Positions 12,901 through 22,164 of a DNA stretch of 64,000 nucleotides are shown here, in pieces; position 1 is the stretch's first letter; each line of letters starts with the position of its first letter. The translations under genes and the position numbers were made by a program. The notes beneath the pieces were generated by a model, which worked only from the letters and a program-made list of their open reading frames with translations, was not told the origin of the DNA and made no database searches. The stretch comes from Dromiciops gliroides (Eukaryota > Chordata > Mammalia > Microbiotheria > Microbiotheriidae): contig NC_057862.1 in assembly GCF_019393635.1 (NCBI RefSeq), positions 262,336,441-262,400,440 of the forward strand. The letters run 5' to 3'.

Positions 12901-15561
12901 TCAGGGCAATTTTCTTTTATAACCTTTTAAATTATGATGTCTTAAGCTCTTTTCTCTATTTTCCAGGTTAATTGTTTTTCCAATGAGATGTTTCACATTT
13001 GCTTCTATTTTTTCATTCTTTTGACTTTGTTCTATTGTTTCTTGATGTCTCATAGAGTCATTAGCTTGCAGTTGTCCAATTCTAACTTTTAAGGAATTAT
13101 TTGCTTCATTGAGTTTTTGTATCTCTTTTTTCCATTTGACCATTCAGATAAAAAAAAAAAGGTTCTTGGGGGCAGCTAGGTGGCACAGTGGGTAAAGCAC
13201 AAGCCCTGGATTCAGGAGGACCCATGTTCAAATCTGACCTCAGACACTTGACACTTACTAGCTGGTTGAGTCACTTAACCTCAATTGCCTCATCAAAAAA
13301 AAAAAAAAAAAGAAAGAAAAAAAGTTAATGCTGAGATTATAAATGTAATTAATGATTGGAGGAAACATTTGGAAAATTTGGATGTCACCATTCCTATGAC
13401 TCTATAATCAGTGAGTGTAGATTTAATCAGGATACTGATAAAATTAGCCACTGTTTCGTCACCCCCCCCATATTAAATCTATTACTAAATCCTATTGGCT
13501 CTACTCTCACAACATCTTTTGTATATGTTCCCTTCTCTTCTCTGTCACTGCAACCACTGTGAGGCAGGCCCTCGTCATCTCATGCCTAGATAACTGCATA
13601 GGCATATTGGTTGGTCTCTTGCTTCAAGAGACCACCATTCCAGTCCATCCTCCATTCAGTTTTCAAACAGATATTCCTTAAGCACAGATGTGACCACATC
13701 ACATTCATTAAATTCCAGTGGCTCCTTATCTCCTCCAAGATAAAACATAAAATCATCTGTTTGACATGCAAAGTCCTTCATAACCTGATCTCTATAGTTT
13801 CTTATACCTTACTTATCCCCGCATAATCTGAAACCTGGTGACACTGGCTTCCTTGCTGTTCCCCAAACAAGTCAATTCATCTCCTGATTCTGAATTTCCA
13901 TTGGCTGTCCCCTGGGTCTTGAATTGTATTATCCCTGCTCACCTTTGCCTCCTGGCTTTCTTCAGATTTTGGCTAAAATTCGACTTTCTACAAGAACTTT
14001 TTCCCAATCTCCCTTATTGTTGGTGCCTTCTCTCAGTTAACTATCTCCAATTTATCATATCTAGACCTTTTTTTGTACATAGTAATTTGCATGTTGTCTC
14101 CCTCATTATATTCTGACTTCCTTTGAGAGCAGGGATTGTCTTTTGCCTTTTTATTCCTAGAGCTTAGTACACTACTTGATACATAGGACTGTAGGTGCTT
14201 AATAAATGCTTGTTGATTTGACTTGGGGAAGAATCAGGCAGAAGACGGTTCTTGGGTTGCATGTTTTTGTTTGTTTGTTTGTTTGTTTTGGTGAGGTAAT
14301 TAGGGTTAAGTGACTTGCCCAGGGTCACACAGCTATTAAGTGTCAAGTGTCTGAGGCCAGATTTGAATTCAGGTCCTCCTGACTCCAGGGCTGGTGCCCT
14401 ATCCACTGTGCCACCTAAGCTGCCCCTTGTGTTGCATCTTTTTTTTTTTTCCTGGTGAGGCAATTGGGGTTAAGTGACTTGCCCAGGGTCACACAGCTAG
14501 TAAGTGTTAAGTGTCTGAGGCCGGATTTGAACTCAACTCAGATAAAGGAGATGTGGTATCCCCAGAAAGGAAAAAGATAAGGCTATTTGCATAAAGCCCA
14601 ACCTAGAAGGGCTAGTTAATACCAACTCTGGGTGGTAGCAAAGAACTATAAACAATGTTTGCTCTCCTCAAAAACAACCAAAGACAATCCCTGCCCCCCC
14701 CCCCCAGTTTATGAGAGAAGCTGTCACAAAGGAAACACTTAATAAATGCTTGTTGGAGCAGCTAGACAGCTCAGTGGATAAAGCATCTACTCTGGATTCA
14801 GGAGGACCTGAGTTCAAATCCAGCCTCAGACACTTGACACGTACTAGCTGTGTGACCCTGGGCAAGTCACTTAACCCTCATTGCCCTGAAAAAAATAAAA
14901 ACAAAAAATAAATGCTTGTTGACTGATAAATGATAAATATAAGAAACTCAGAGAAACATGACAAAATATTTATATTAACTGAAACAATATAAATGAAAAG
15001 TAAACTGAAGTTTGAGTCATTAAAAAAACGTTCCAGGGAGTATATAACAAAGCACACCTTTATCTTTAAAAGAGGCAGGAGACCACTAAAGCAGATTTTT
15101 CTATTACACTGCTATCAGATGTTTTCAGTCATATTTAAATATTTAATCTTGAAGAAAGAGGGAGGATTGTTGTTTCCCCCAGAAATGACAGTGATATAAG
15201 TGCAAAAATTATTAATAAATCATATTAAAAAAAACAAACACCAAATGTACAAAAAAGGATGGCCATATTATGCCAAGAACATAAATAAAACTGAGGACCA
15301 AAGACTGTCAGAAAATAAAACAAATTTTTAATTCTATAACACACTGACAAAGGAACCAATATTTGTTGTGTTATATGAGGGAGATGAAATAGCTCTTGAT
15401 ATTATAGAGTTAGGTAGAGGGACTGGACGAGACCAACTATACAGAAAGGGAAACTGCTGAACTGACGATCCTGAAAATAGGAAGCAACTGACTTCAAAGA
15501 AGAGAAAGTATACCAAAGGGGGAGGGAGGGAGAGGGGGAGAGAAAGGGGGAGAGAGAGGGG

Positions 15562-15601
<40 letters not shown>

Positions 15602-17236
15602 CACAAATAATCTTATTATCTTGAAAAGACTATCATAAAAACACCAGTAACTATTGATCTTTATAAAATCTTTATGGGCATGACTTTTTTGTTTATCCTT
15701 GATTAAAATATGGGAAGGGAACAGGCAGGCTTTCACAAATGATTCTCTACAGCAAACCACCATACAATTGACATAAAGGCACCTAGGTTACAAGGTCCTA
15801 CTATGGGCTGTTTATTTTTTTTAAATGACTTGGTAGAGCAAATTAACAGCTCTCCTCTAGCAAGAAGTTTATCAAGTATTTGTGCGTCCTGAATACATTC
15901 AAACAGAGAGTTGCATAAAAAAGTAGAGAGATGTATGCATTTCAGAAAAATCACCAGCTTCTGTTTGAGGATATTGGAAACTATATCAATCCTCCCTTCT
16001 TAGATCAAAGTATAACAATGAACCTCACAAGTTACAGTGGAAAAACTAAATGGATGAAATATGTTTATTGTTAAACTATAACATACAATTGGACAGCCAG
16101 TTTATTGAGTTACATTGGCAAAGAAGGAGGGTTAATCATGTAAGTGAATCAAAGGAAAATAGGTGGACAGCTTGAATACTGAACTGGCTCATTACTGAGA
16201 ACTAAAATTAAAGGAAAGCCTGCAGCACCCTGGGTTTATAACAAGCATCAGAATTATACAGAAGTCATGGACGGTCAGTATTAATGGATCCCCTAATATC
16301 CCTTGGACTATCGTCTCAAAACATTACTTTTTTAAAGTGTTCAGAAATAAATCGTAGCAAATACAACATGCACCAAACTTGTAAAGTCAAGTAGCAAATT
16401 AGTGCACACAAGCACCTACAGCAAAAGGTACTTGGAAGTAAAGACAAAAAACAAAACTACAAAACAAAATTAGCCACGCCCCTCAAAGGAGCTAACATTC
16501 TCTGGGCGGGGGGAGTGGGGAGATGGAGATCTACTAGAAGTACACAGGTAAATAAATACAAAGAGGAAGAATTAACTCTGGGTACTTAAGTTAACCACAT
16601 GAGCGGCTTGGAAACTCACAGAACTAATAAAACCAACAAAAGGTCCAAAGTGTAAGTTGCTGCACCTCATTCTGACCTTCCAAAAGGAGGGGTTGCCAAC
16701 GGGGAAATTAGGAACCCGGGAAAGCTGCCCCTCGTATCCTCATCCTAAGTGGACACAGAGTTCCTAGGCATCATTGGTCAAAAAGCCCCACCTCCCCCAA
16801 GTCCGAAGGGAAAGGGTTAATGAAAAGGCAAACCCAAGCCCCGGGCGCGCAGACCAAAACCGACTAAGCCCCGGTGCAAGGCGTGAGGGGGGGGGAAGGG
16901 GGGAGGCTGTGCCGGTCCCGGGGCTACTGTTGGGGTTTGGGGGGTGGGGGGGATTCGGTATGTTTGGGGGCCACAGGGGGGAGGCGCGAAGTTCACCACG
17001 CCGGCGGTGGCTCCTCCCTCGCCGCGCCCGGCGTTCCCCCAGGGTCGATCTTCCAAGGGGAGCCGGTGCCTCAGTGCGAATGGCGGGCCGGAAGCGGGGA
17101 AAGCCGCTGCCACCACCACTTTTCTCCCTCCCTCTACCCCCCGCTTGCTACTCACGTGCCAGATGGCGAAGAAGATGAGCGCGGCGGTGAGCAGCAGCGC
17201 CAGCATGTAGCAGAAGGCAGCGAACGTGAACGCCAT
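3859..17236 (-). CDS. CNIH1: CNIH1, cornichon homolog 1 (partial: exons 1 and 2 of the gene)
   Basis: Cornichon proteins are small multi-pass ER membrane proteins that act as COPII cargo receptors, for example in export of TGF-alpha-type ligands. Two exons are visible. Exon 1 (17156-17236) encodes 27 residues starting [16 protein letters not shown], which form the first hydrophobic helix. Exon 2 (3859-3927) encodes 23 residues including [10 protein letters not shown] and DQCNTLNP, the conserved loop after helix 1. Joined, they give 50 residues that match the N terminus of mammalian CNIH1 (about 144 residues) with no change I can detect. Both junctions are phase 0. Intron 1 is 13.2 kb, with donor GTGAGT and acceptor TTTTAG. 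The residues from LVLPEY onward are not found at 1-3858, so exons 3 to 5 should lie left of the window. CNIH2/3/4 paralogs differ in this N-terminal segment, so CNIH1 is the firm choice. Confidence 0.95.
4070..4245 (-). repeat. CORE-SINE/MIR-type
   Basis: Antisense: TTTTACAGATGAGGAAACTG, then TTAAGTGACTTGTCCAAG and GGTCTTCCTGACTCCAAGTC, in the order of a MIR-type SINE. Confidence 0.75.
4338..4493 (-). mobile_element. short tRNA-derived SINE, slightly decayed
   Basis: Antisense copy: TTTTTTGGGGGGAG tail, GGTTAAGTGACTTG, head CACCTACCTGCCCC. The internal ACTATCCACTCTATCCAC shows a small duplication. No clear target duplication is seen. Confidence 0.8.
4515..5590 (-). mobile_element. L2 LINE remnant
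   Basis: Antisense L2: CATTATGCACTTATTATGTTC, TGAAAAGCCTTAAATGCC, GGAAATCACTTTGGTAG, GATGAAGATCCAGCAAAG and AGATCACTGGTAACTTTGG follow the order of the L2 coding region read backward. Confidence 0.7.
5591..6264. other. CNIH1 intron 1, unassigned
   Basis: No repeat or exon was recognised apart from the CTCF-like motif at 6116-6134 and a CTT-rich run near 6233-6262. Confidence 0.45.
6116..6134 (+). promoter_or_regulatory. CTCF-like motif in CNIH1 intron 1
   Basis: TGGCCACAAGGGGGCAGTG closely fits the extended CTCF consensus, with one difference from CCACCAGGGGGC. It stands in AT-rich DNA that I cannot assign to a repeat. Confidence 0.5.
6265..6390 (-). mobile_element. L1 3' end fragment
   Basis: TTTTATTTAAATTTTTGAGTTCCAAATTTTATCCCTCC, then GGTTATACATGTGCAATTATG, is the antisense of the marsupial L1 3' terminus seen again at 7565-7872. 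Confidence 0.65.
6395..6525 (-). repeat. old CORE-SINE
   Basis: ATTTGCCCAGGGTCACAAAG, then GAACCCAGGTCTTCTTGG and TAGCTACCATG. The 10-base string GGGTCACAAA occurs twice by internal duplication. Confidence 0.6.
6560..6735 (+). repeat. old CORE-SINE, sense
   Basis: TCCTGGTTTAAATCCTGATC, then AAGCAAATGACAACTTTTC, CTGTAAAATGAGATC and TCTACAATCACTTTGAACTCTA follow the 3' half of a CORE-SINE. Confidence 0.5.
6736..7564. other. CNIH1 intron 1, unassigned
   Basis: Mixed-composition DNA with short chance open frames only. No family was recognised. Confidence 0.4.
7565..7872 (+). mobile_element. L1 3' end
   Basis: CAGCAATACGATGATCCGAGACAATCCC, AAAGAAAGAACTGATAT, GCACATGTATAACCTGA and GGAACTCAAAATTTTAAATAAA form the standard marsupial L1 3' terminus in sense. 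Confidence 0.75.
7873..9121. other. CNIH1 intron 1, unassigned, relatively GC-balanced
   Basis: Less AT-rich than its surroundings. A near-palindromic CCACCCCTTGGTGGC occurs at 7902-7916. It could be an old LTR or endogenous retroviral fragment, but no motif supports a firm call. Confidence 0.3.
9122..9292. mobile_element. mariner-like MITE, copy A (decayed)
   Basis: The right terminus TGACTTTTGGCCCACCTTAT and the left GGTGGACCAGAAGTCATG are imperfect inverted repeats. The body CATTTACGAGATTTGATTTTT, then AAATTCATTTCCTATATAT, is shared with copy B at 54281-54498. Confidence 0.65.
10280..11368. mobile_element. Tigger1-like DNA transposon, internally deleted
   Basis: The left end CAAGCATAACTCAGATATTG and right end AACGAGGTATGCCTA are the terminal inverted repeats of the pogo-type Tigger1 family. 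GTTCCAGACCACTGCAA and GATTTCTCTGTACCATGTGA are internal landmarks. The transposase gene is missing. Inserted after a TA inside the L1; the right-hand TA is decayed. Confidence 0.8.
10391..10630 (-). mobile_element. long CORE-SINE (Mar1/Mon1-like) inside the Tigger
   Basis: Antisense: GCCCATTTGGGGTTTTCTTG, GGAGTGGTTTGCCAGTTCC, then the tRNA-like half to CACCTAGCTACCC. The 11-bp target duplication ATATAAAAGTT (10380-10390 and 10631-10641) is perfect. Confidence 0.8.
11424..11573 (+). mobile_element. short tRNA-derived SINE, 15-bp TSD
   Basis: Head GGGGCGGCTAGGTGGCGC, A-tail at the right, duplication AAGAATACATCTCCT (11409-11423 and 11574-11588) perfect. The copy is complete and young. Confidence 0.9.
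11988..12133 (-). mobile_element. short tRNA-derived SINE, first of a stacked pair
   Basis: Antisense copy between duplicated CAAGATCCTTT (11977-11987 and 12134-12144). Confidence 0.88.
12152..12301 (-). mobile_element. short tRNA-derived SINE, second of a stacked pair
   Basis: Antisense copy between duplicated GATCCTTTATTTTTT (12137-12151 and 12302-12316). Its left duplication overlaps the right one of the neighbouring SINE, so the same site was hit twice. Confidence 0.88.
12345..12872 (-). mobile_element. second L1 3' end
   Basis: TTGAATTACAAATTCTCTCC, then ATCCTTTGGAACTGTCTTAG, GATCATTGTACTGATCAG and CAGCTGATGAGCATCC form antisense L1 3' sequence starting anew, so a separate copy. Confidence 0.65.
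12901..13143 (-). pseudogene. L1 ORF1 fragment (coiled-coil region)
   Basis: Reading leftward from 13143 the frame is open for about 80 codons: [20 protein letters not shown], then [17 protein letters not shown]. This heptad-rich Lys/Glu/Asn sequence is typical of the coiled coil of LINE-1 ORF1 protein. Without the RNA-binding part it is a fragment, not a host gene. Confidence 0.6.
13166..13325 (+). mobile_element. short tRNA-derived SINE
   Basis: Head GGGGGCAGCTAGGTGGCACAG, tail of A mixed with GAAAG. A small deletion removes the GTGACCCTGGGCAA box (GCTGGTTGAGTCAC). Confidence 0.85.
13440..14222 (+). mobile_element. L2 LINE 3' end, sense
   Basis: CAACCACTGTGAGGCAGGCCC, TAACTGCATAGGCATATTGG, CACAGATGTGACCACATCAC, TTTGAGAGCAGGGATTGTC and GGTGCTTAATAAATGCTTGTTG follow the L2 C-terminal coding region and 3' end. 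Confidence 0.85.
14263..14425 (-). mobile_element. short tRNA-derived SINE
   Basis: Antisense copy with a tail of GTTT repeats (14270-14289). Flanks TGGGTTGCAT and TGTGTTGCAT are a near-perfect duplication. Confidence 0.85.
14436..14538 (-). mobile_element. short tRNA-derived SINE, truncated
   Basis: Antisense tail and middle only, ending at GGATTTGAACTCAACTCAG. The head is missing. Confidence 0.8.
14756..14906 (+). mobile_element. short tRNA-derived SINE, 15-bp TSD
   Basis: AGCAGCTAGACAGCTCAGTGG head, mixed A-tail, duplication AATAAATGCTTGTTG at 14741-14755 and 14907-14921 perfect. The target is the 3' tip of an L2/MIR-type repeat. Confidence 0.88.
14922..15516. other. CNIH1 intron 1, unassigned
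   Basis: AT-rich, no recognisable feature. Confidence 0.4.
15517..15597 (+). repeat. GA-rich simple repeat
   Basis: GGGAGA-type units passing into pure (GA)n over about 80 bp. Purine-only on this strand. Confidence 0.95.
15598..16819. other. CNIH1 intron 1 near the promoter, unassigned
   Basis: No young SINE or known LINE was recognised. The sequence becomes GC-rich towards the island from about 16680. Confidence 0.45.
17156..17236 (-). CDS. CNIH1: CNIH1 coding exon 1
   Basis: Reading leftwards from the ATG at 17236-17234 there are 27 complete codons ending ATC TGG CAC, followed at once by donor GTGAGTAG (17155-17148). The ATG sits in a CpG island, and the peptide is almost entirely one membrane helix. 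The in-frame sequence continues upstream of the ATG, but homology to cornichon begins exactly at this Met. The context GCCATGG is a good Kozak site. Confidence 0.95.
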
Positions 17237-17419
17237 GGCCCAGCGGAAAGAGGAATACGGCCGCAGCTGAAGCGACCGAGGCGAGGGCCGACGCGGGGCC
17301 CGCTGGGTAAAACCATTCACTTCCCCCGGGCCGCCACCTCCGCCGCGGCCCTCACAGCCCCGCTACACTGCGCTTGCGCACACCGAACGCGGCCCGCGGC
17401 GAGGCCTTGTGCGCTGCCC

Positions 17420-17434
17420 GCCGCCCTCTGGCGG
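17420..17434 (-). promoter_or_regulatory. CTCF-like motif at the CNIH1 island
   Basis: On the minus strand CCGCCAGAGGGCGGC fits the CTCF core consensus CCRCNAGRKGGCRS. It is also nearly palindromic, so chance in GC-rich DNA is possible. Confidence 0.4.
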
Positions 17435-17450
17435 CGAGAGTTTGTGCAGC

Positions 17451-18053
17451 TCCAAAGGCCCGAAAGTTGGCATCTAACACGTGTTGTATTGTCTGGTAGT
17501 CTTGTGTGTCTAGCTTTTACCGTACTAAGCCATGTAGAGGAAAAACAGAAAGTAGAGTAGTTCACATGACGTGTTTTAGTAGTGGGAGGAGGTGGAACTT
17601 TACGGTCGAACCCATTGCTTTTTACCCTAGGGAAAGAACCCGAGACCCACCAAGAATAAAAAAAAATAATGTTCAGGACAAAAGAAGGTATCAAGTCTTC
17701 GGTTTCCAGTTTCTCTCAGTATCTGTCTCTGTCTCTCTCCCTTCCCCTCTCCGAGGTTAAATGACTTGTCCAGGGTCACACCCGTCAGTGTCAGACACAT
17801 CCATAAGTGTCAGAGACACATTCTATATTACCTCTTTCCTCACCCACTACTGCCATTTCACTCCAGATAATAAAGCAACAAACCACAAAATTGCATAACA
17901 TATAGAGCTACTTTATTATAAAATTAAGTTAAATATATCACTCCTCAGGTCCACCTAAACCTCATTATCCTTCTTTGAAAGAACCTCAGAGGGAGAACTA
18001 CACAGTGCCCCGAACCTAAACAAATAAAGTCCAGCAAATGCTGGATCCTCCTC
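17451..18053. other. upstream of CNIH1, mostly unassigned
   Basis: Start of the intergenic gap to GMFB. An antisense SINE scrap (GGTTAAATGACTTGTCCAGGG) lies at about 17753-17815. Nothing else was recognised. Confidence 0.4.
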
Positions 18054-18069
18054 CAGATCACACTCTGTG

Positions 18070-18217
18070 GGGGCAACTAGGTGGCACAGTGGATAAGGCA
18101 GTGGCCCTGGATTTGGGAGGACCTGAGTTCAAATGTGACCTCAGACATTTGACATTAGCAGTATTACCATTAGCAAGTCACTTAACCCTCATTGCCTTGC
18201 AAAACAAAACAAAAAAA
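18070..18217 (+). mobile_element. short tRNA-derived SINE, 16-bp TSD
   Basis: GGGGCAACTAGGTGGCACAG head, tail of AAAAC units. The duplication CAGATCACACTCTGTG (18054-18069 and 18218-18233) is perfect. Confidence 0.9.
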
Positions 18218-19432
18218 CAGATCACACTCTGTGACCATAGACATCCAGAGAGTTCTATTCTGGGTCCTCTTCTTCCATACTACTTCACTTGGTGTCATCA
18301 GCTCCCTTGGATTAATTGCCATCTCTGTAGGGATGATTCTCAAAATCTACCTTTCCTGTACCAATCTCTCTGTTGACCTCCCTTCTCACATCTCCAACTG
18401 CCTTTCAGATATCTCAAACTGGATGTCCAGTAGGCATTAAACTCAATATGTCCAAAACAGAACTTATTATCTTTCCCCCAAAGCTTCCCACCGATCCACA
18501 TTCCCTGTTACTGTTGAGGGCAACACCATCCTCTCAGTCTCTTAGGCTTACAACCTAGGAATCACTTTGGTTTCTTATTATGTCTCACTCCCTCCCCTAC
18601 CTCACTCCCCCCATATCCAAACTGTTGCCAAGCATGTCTATTTCACCTTTGCAACATATCTCAAATAAGCCCCCTTCCCTCTTCTGACATTGCCACCACT
18701 GTAATATAGGCCCTTATCACTTCACACCTTGACTATTGCAACAGCCTCCTGGTGGGGGGAGGGGGCATTTGCTTTCTTTAAGTCTCTCCCCACTCCAATT
18801 CATTCTCTATTTAGCCACTAGAGTGGTTTTCCTAAAGCACAAGTCCAGCCATGTTTACCTCCCTATTCAATAAACACCAGTGGCTCCCTTCCAGGAGCAA
18901 ACACAAAATGCTTAGCTTGGCTTTCAAAGCCCTTCACAACCTAGCCCCCTTTGACCTTTCCAGGCTTCTTATGCCTTACTTCCTAATACATATTCTTTGA
19001 TCCAGTGACACTGGCCTCCTGTCTGTCGACAATCCATCTCTTGTGTCAGAACATTTTCTCTGGTTGTCCCCCATGGCTGGAATGCTCTTCTTCCTCATCT
19101 CTGCCTACTGGATTTCCTAGCTCCCTTTAAGTCCCAACTAAAATCCCATCTTTTACAGGAAGCTTTTCCCAACCTCTCTTTAATTTTAGTGCCTTCCCTT
19201 TGTTAATTATTTCTTATTTATCCTGTGTATAGCACAGTTCTTATCACACAGTGGGCACTTAACAAATATTTATTGATTGATATAGCCTATTTTGAATATG
19301 TTTGTTTTCCTGTTGTCTCCCTGATGAGATTGTAAGCCCTTTGAGAGCAAGGACTCTATGTTGCCTTTTCTTGTATCCCCAACACTTAGCACAGCTCTTG
19401 GCAAATAGCAGGCACTTAATGTTGATCAGTAG
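18218..19432 (+). mobile_element. L2 LINE 3' half, sense
   Basis: TTCTGGGTCCTCTTCTTCC, AAACTCAATATGTCCAAAACAG, CACCTTGACTATTGCAACAGCC, TTTACAGGAAGCTTTTCCC, CACAGTGGGCACTTAACAAA and TTTGAGAGCAAGGACTC track the L2 ORF2 C terminus and 3' end. It is one of the longest L2 copies here and has several frameshifts. Confidence 0.88.
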
Positions 19433-19639
19433 ATCAATTGATTAGCAATACAATCCAAATTTTAGGGCCAGTATCAAACAGAAGAGAAATAAATGTTCCT
19501 TTATGACATTTTAAAAAATTTCATGTTCAATGTGCTTCACAGGTTCACTCCTATAGCCAGAGAAGTCCTGTACCATCTTTTCTTTCTAGACAAAATGTTA
19601 AATAGATGGTGTTCAGTGACACTTAAATGCCCTTTGAGG

Positions 19640-20340
19640 GTTGCCAAGGAATTTGAGAGGACATAGGGGATATAGATACCTGTTGGTCAGGACTCAGTGT
19701 GGCACAGCCCAGTGATTGAATGAATAAAGAAGGGCTGCAGTCAAGAGTTTGATCTGGCTCCTGCAGAGATAGGCAGGTAAAGAAAAGCTACCCAGTGTCA
19801 CTGGATCAAAGAATACATATTAGAGATAGTAAGGAATTCAGGATGACTCCTAGGTTGTGAGCCTGAGGGACTGGGAGGATGGTGTTGCCCTCATGAAAAG
19901 TGGGAGGAGGGGAGAGCTTAGGGGGAAAGATATTGAGGTTGGTTTTGGAACATACTGATTTTAAGATACGGTCCACATCCAGTTTGAAATATCTGAAAGG
20001 CAGTAGAAGAGGTGAGACTGGAAGTCAGAACAGAGGTTAAACCAGGATAAGTTGATTTGAGAATCATCAGCATAAACTTGGTAATTAAATCTATGGAAAC
20101 TGATGAGATCTCCAAGTAATGTAGTATAGAGGGAGGAGAGGGCAAAAAACAGAAAAGAACCCTAAGGGACATCTATCTACAGTTTATAGGGCATGATCTG
20201 GATGAAGATCCAGGAAGGGAGGTTGAAGAATAGTTAGATAGGTAGGAGAACCTGGAAAGAATGGTGAAAATGAAAACCTAGTGAGAAGAGAAATATCAAG
20301 GAGGAGAGAATGATCCAGGAGATATATAAGGTAAACATTA
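19640..20340 (-). mobile_element. L2 LINE, antisense
   Basis: ATGACTCCTAGGTTGTGAG, GGGACTGGGAGGATGGTG, TTGAGAATCATCAGCATAAAC and GATCTGGATGAAGATCCAG are the reverse of the L2 coding region. With 18218-19432 it forms a head-to-head L2 pair. Confidence 0.8.
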
Positions 20341-20439
20341 ATGACCAATTATAAGGGACTCAATAAAGACAAAGGGACAAAGTGTTTACTTCTTATATGT
20401 GAAAATATTAGCGCTATTCTTATGATTGTCATTATTTGG

Positions 20440-22160
20440 GTAGTTAGAAAGGTTTGGGCTGAGCTGGGTATAATGTGGGTGAGTCTAAAAAAATAAAACT
20501 GTCTAGGGAGAGATAAAAAGGAGTAATTATCTCATACAAATGAGGTATAAAAGGAAAAATCAATACAGAAGAAGCTAATAGAGGGGAAGGCAGGTAATGC
20601 TGGAACCTTACTCTCATTGGGAATGGGTTAAAGAGAGAACAACATATATATCTAGAAGGGTATAAAGGTCTTCTAAATTCAAAAAGAAAAAAGAGGGAAA
20701 GGGGATAGGGTGGAGGGAGAGAATAAGAGGGACTCACAGCAATGGGTAAGCTAAGGAATAGAATGGCATGGTAGTGGGTAAAAGTAGAGGACTGACTGAG
20801 GAAAAATAGGGAGGAAGAAAATATACAAGTAATTATAGCTTAGAATGTGAATGCAATCAATTTAACCATAAAATGGAGACAGCAGAATAAAAATTTGAAT
20901 TTAATAGTATGTTGCTTTCAGGAAACATCAATACGAGAAGTATATATAAGAATTAAATAAAGGTCAGGGGTAGAATTTTATGTTAAAAAAAGCGGGGGGG
21001 GGACAGTAATCATGATCTCAGACAAAGTTAAAGTTAAAATAGATTTAATCAAAAGAAGAAAAATAAAGAAACCACACTGTGTGTCAGCAACAAAATTCAA
21101 TATTGTTTTTGGACCATTTACAATCACTAGGAAGTATAAAATACCTGAGAGTATACCTGCCAAAACAGACACAGAAATTATATGAACATAAATATAAAAC
21201 ACTTTTTATCTGAATAAACTCAGATTCAAACAAGTCAAGTAATATTTATTGTTCATGGAAAGGTAAAGCCAATATAATTAAAAATGACAATTTTACTTAA
21301 CTAATCTATTCATTCATTCAAAGTCATCACAAATTACTAAAAATAATTTTACTGAGCTAAAAAATAATAAAATTAATCTGGAAGAACAAAAGGTCAGGAA
21401 CTTCAAAGAAACCAAGGAAAAAAGATGTAAAGGAAGTAGATTCAGCAGTATCAGACCTTAAAACTATATTATGAGGTGGGAGCATTGTTGAAGTGTAAAA
21501 TGGATAATTTCTTTCTTTTTTCTTTTTAAATGTTCTTTTTTTTTTAAATGGATAATTTCAATCATTTTAAATTAAAATTTTCTTGTATAAATAAAACCTA
21601 TGTAGACAAGAATAGAAGGAGTGCAAAAAATATGGGGGAAATTTTCATAGACAATTTCTCAGGATGTGATTGGGTTGGAATATTGCTGTGATGTAGGAAA
21701 TGATAAACTGGTTGACCTAGAAAAACATGGAAAAGACTTAGACTTAGATGCTCTTCACCTTTAGAAAAGCAGATGACAGGTAGAAATAAGCACAGTACAG
21801 TCTTTATGTGTATGAGTATGTGTATATATGTGAATGTTTTTATACATACACACACATACAAACACACACACATATGTATCCATGCTTACTTGTAGTTTTC
21901 TTTGTAGGGGAAAACTGGAGGGGGAAAAATAAAAAAGTAAAAAGTGCATAGCAGAGAACAAAAGAAAACCAACAAAGAAGCAAAAAAAAGGCAGGGAAAC
22001 TCTGAAAACAATGTGTAGTATTTATTATATAGGATTTTTTAATGGAAATTTATTGTTTTATATAGAATTCTCATGTTCTGATGTGTACATGGCAAAGTTT
22101 TTTTTTTCTTTTGTTATTTTCTATGTAAATTTTAAAATTTACCAAAAAAGGGAAAATAAG
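20440..22160 (+). mobile_element. degenerate L1-like LINE (endonuclease-region remnant)
   Basis: Around 20830-21210 broken frames give CCFQETS (the LQET-type endonuclease motif) and VIMISDKVKVKIDLIK, typical of L1 ORF2. Further right, GACAATTTCTCAGGATGTG and the AT-rich end near 22020-22160 look like the 3' part. Several stops make it inactive. An ACAC-rich run lies at 21848-21876. Confidence 0.5.
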
Positions 22161-22164
22161 TGAG

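Larger units (their letters stand above)
9355..13145 (-). mobile_element. L1 LINE (antisense), host of a nested repeat complex
   Basis: The 3' part at 9355-10279 contains ATTCACTCCCCAATCAATGGGC, TGGTTGTACTGATTCACAGCTCC and TTTCATGTGGTTGTTAGTAG. ORF2 antisense resumes at 11369-12340 after the Tigger insertion. An ORF1 piece follows at 12895-13143. Inside are a Tigger1-like element, a CORE-SINE, three short SINEs and a separate L1 3' end (12345-12872). Confidence 0.7.
16820..17450 (-). promoter_or_regulatory. CNIH1 CpG-island promoter and 5' UTR
   Basis: This is a sharply GC- and CpG-rich block in an AT-rich surrounding, with runs such as CCGCGGCC and GCGCGG. It spans CNIH1 exon 1, the start of intron 1 and about 200 bp upstream of the ATG. 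No TATA box is evident, which fits a housekeeping promoter firing leftward. A CTCF-like site lies at its upstream edge (17420-17434). The exact transcription start cannot be read from sequence alone. Confidence 0.8.

Noticed and set aside
16774..17694. Long overlapping open frames on both strands in the CpG island (up to about 228 codons on the plus strand)
   Set aside because: GC-rich DNA has few stops. The plus-strand frame is antisense to CNIH1 exon 1 and has low-complexity Gly/Arg/Pro composition. Only the minus-strand MAFTFAAF segment matches a protein.
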